Positions 63,122 through 64,000 of a DNA stretch of 64,000 bases are shown here, one piece after another. The position numbers and the translations under genes are program-made. The stretch comes from Lachnospiraceae bacterium (lineage in GTDB: Bacteria; Bacillota; Clostridia; Lachnospirales; Lachnospiraceae). The stretch spans positions 1-64,000 of the forward strand of contig JAAWCE010000026.1 of NCBI GenBank assembly GCA_022793065.1, given 5' to 3'. The first letter of the stretch is position 1, and each line of letters starts with the position of its first letter. A model generated the notes under the pieces. It was not told the DNA's origin. It saw nothing but the letters and a program-made list of their open reading frames with translations, and made no database searches.

Positions 63122-64000
63122 ATGGATGTAAGCCAATATCTGGAGATTTTCCTTGACGAGACCAGAGAACATTTGCAGAATCTGAATACACAGATTCTTG
63201 AGTTAGAGGCAGACCCCGAAGGGGAGGATACCATAAAAGAGATTTTTCGTGCGGCACATTCGTTAAAGGGCATGGCCGGAACCATGGGTTATAAGAGAAT
63301 GCAGAATTTGACTCATGATATGGAGAATGTCTTTACCGAGGTTCGCAATGGCAATATAAAGGTAAGGCCGGATATGATAGATGTGCTTTTCAAATGCCTG
63401 GATGCGTTGGAAGAGTATACGGATAATATTCAGACCACGGCCGATGAGGGAACGAACGACAATGAGGCGTTAATCAAACAGTTGAATGAAATCTTAAATG
63501 AAAAGGGTGGGGCGGCTCCCAAATCGTCCTCGTCCGTTTCCGCTGTAAAGACTGCAAATGTATTGGTAGAGGGAGACAGATGGGATGCCATTACTTTAGA
63601 TGATTCCCAAGTCAACGTAATAAAGGAAGCCCAAAATATGGGAAAGAGGGTATATGGCTTGAATGTAACCATACAAGAGAGTTGTATCCTGAAGGCCGCC
63701 AGAGCGTTTCTTGTGTTTAAAGCAGTGGAAGAGCGGGGAGAAATCATTGTTTCCGACCCTAGTGCACAAGATGTGGAAGATGAAAAATTTGACAGTGATT
63801 TTACCTTGATTGTTCTGTCCGATGTGGATATTGATGAAATTATTCAGGCTGCGGAGAGTGTGTCTGAGATAGAAAAGGCAGTGGGCGGAATCATTGACTT
63901 AGAAAAGAATAAACACTATAAAGCGGGGAATGATAATTCTGTTACATCATTCCAGGAAACGGAAGCATCCGAGCGCACGGAAAATGTACCTGCAGTACAA
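63122..64000 (+). CDS. cheA: Chemotaxis histidine kinase CheA, 5' part
   Basis: At least 293 codons, open to the window end. ATG at 63122 with AAAGGGAAGG upstream. The N-terminal HPt domain contains the phospho-His in FRAAHSLKGMAGTMGY, followed by HDMENVFTEVRNG. After a linker comes a P2-like CheY-binding domain (about 135-235; VTIQESCILKAARAFLVFKAVEE). The dimerisation, kinase and CheW-like domains lie beyond 64000. It receives signals from the two chemoreceptors seen here and phosphorylates CheY and CheB. Confidence 0.95.
   Translation, partial: MDVSQYLEIFLDETREHLQNLNTQILELEADPEGEDTIKEIFRAAHSLKGMAGTMGYKRMQNLTHDMENVFTEVRNGNIKVRPDMIDVLFKCLDALEEYTDNIQTTADEGTNDNEALIKQLNEILNEKGGAAPKSSSSVSAVKTANVLVEGDRWDAITLDDSQVNVIKEAQNMGKRVYGLNVTIQESCILKAARAFLVFKAVEERGEIIVSDPSAQDVEDEKFDSDFTLIVLSDVDIDEIIQAAESVSEIEKAVGGIIDLEKNKHYKAGNDNSVTSFQETEASERTENVPAVQ

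Overview
The window reads as a chromosomal segment of a motile, anaerobic Firmicute of class Clostridia, most likely a flagellated Lachnospiraceae (Roseburia/Butyrivibrio-like gut or rumen bacterium). The reasons are AGGAGG-type ribosome binding sites, sigma-A promoters with TTGACA/TATAAT boxes, a codY gene followed by the long Firmicute fla/che operon, a FliY-type motor switch protein, tRNA genes without encoded CCA, and hemicellulose-active GH35 and GH115 enzymes. Species cannot be named from sequence reading alone.

Left part (1-13.3 kb): a small one-span membrane protein under two LexA-type SOS boxes; a DUF1653 protein; a cytosolic 5'-nucleotidase; a one-chain SfsA-MutY fusion; a family 2 glycosyltransferase; an AT-rich orphan ORF beside a 28-bp direct repeat; a diacylglycerol-kinase-family lipid kinase (the only protein gene on the minus strand); a zinc-dependent phospholipase C-like protein; an Exp7/CtpE-like P-type ATPase; glyA; and a membrane GGDEF diguanylate cyclase.

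Middle (13.3-35.2 kb): a soluble chemoreceptor with two ferredoxin clusters and an [FeFe]-hydrogenase H-cluster domain; an aspartate/threonine module (PheB-like ACT protein, hom, an apgM-family probable homoserine kinase, lysC); a classical membrane chemoreceptor; a consensus promoter plus hairpin terminator that may make a ~125-nt RNA; then GH3, GH35 and GH115 glycosidases. Two copies of a 128-bp foldable repeat (about 93% identical by hand alignment) lie before hom and before the GH115 gene. Divergent tRNA-Gly and tRNA-Glu genes, tatD, topA and codY follow.

Right part (35.3-64 kb): one very long flagellar/chemotaxis operon in near-Bacillus order: flgB, flgC, fliE, fliF, fliG, fliH, fliI, fliJ, a YlxF/MotE-like gene, fliK, flgD, a TIGR02530 gene, flgE, flbD, motA, motB, fliL, fliM, fliY, cheY, fliO, fliP, fliQ, fliR, flhB, flhA, flhF, flhG, a PilZ gene, cheB and the 5' part of cheA, which is cut by the window end. 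Genes are spaced by 0-200 bp and often overlap. Together they encode rod, hook, MS-ring, export gate and ATPase, switch, stator and part of the chemotaxis core. The diguanylate cyclase and the PilZ protein suggest c-di-GMP control of swimming, and the hydrogenase-like receptor suggests taxis towards or away from H2 or a redox signal.

The most notable items are the H-cluster chemoreceptor, the SfsA-MutY fusion, the SOS-box membrane protein, the Met-rich heptad tandem repeat in FliY, an extra helical tail on FlgD, the candidate small RNA or attenuator, and the structured dispersed repeats.
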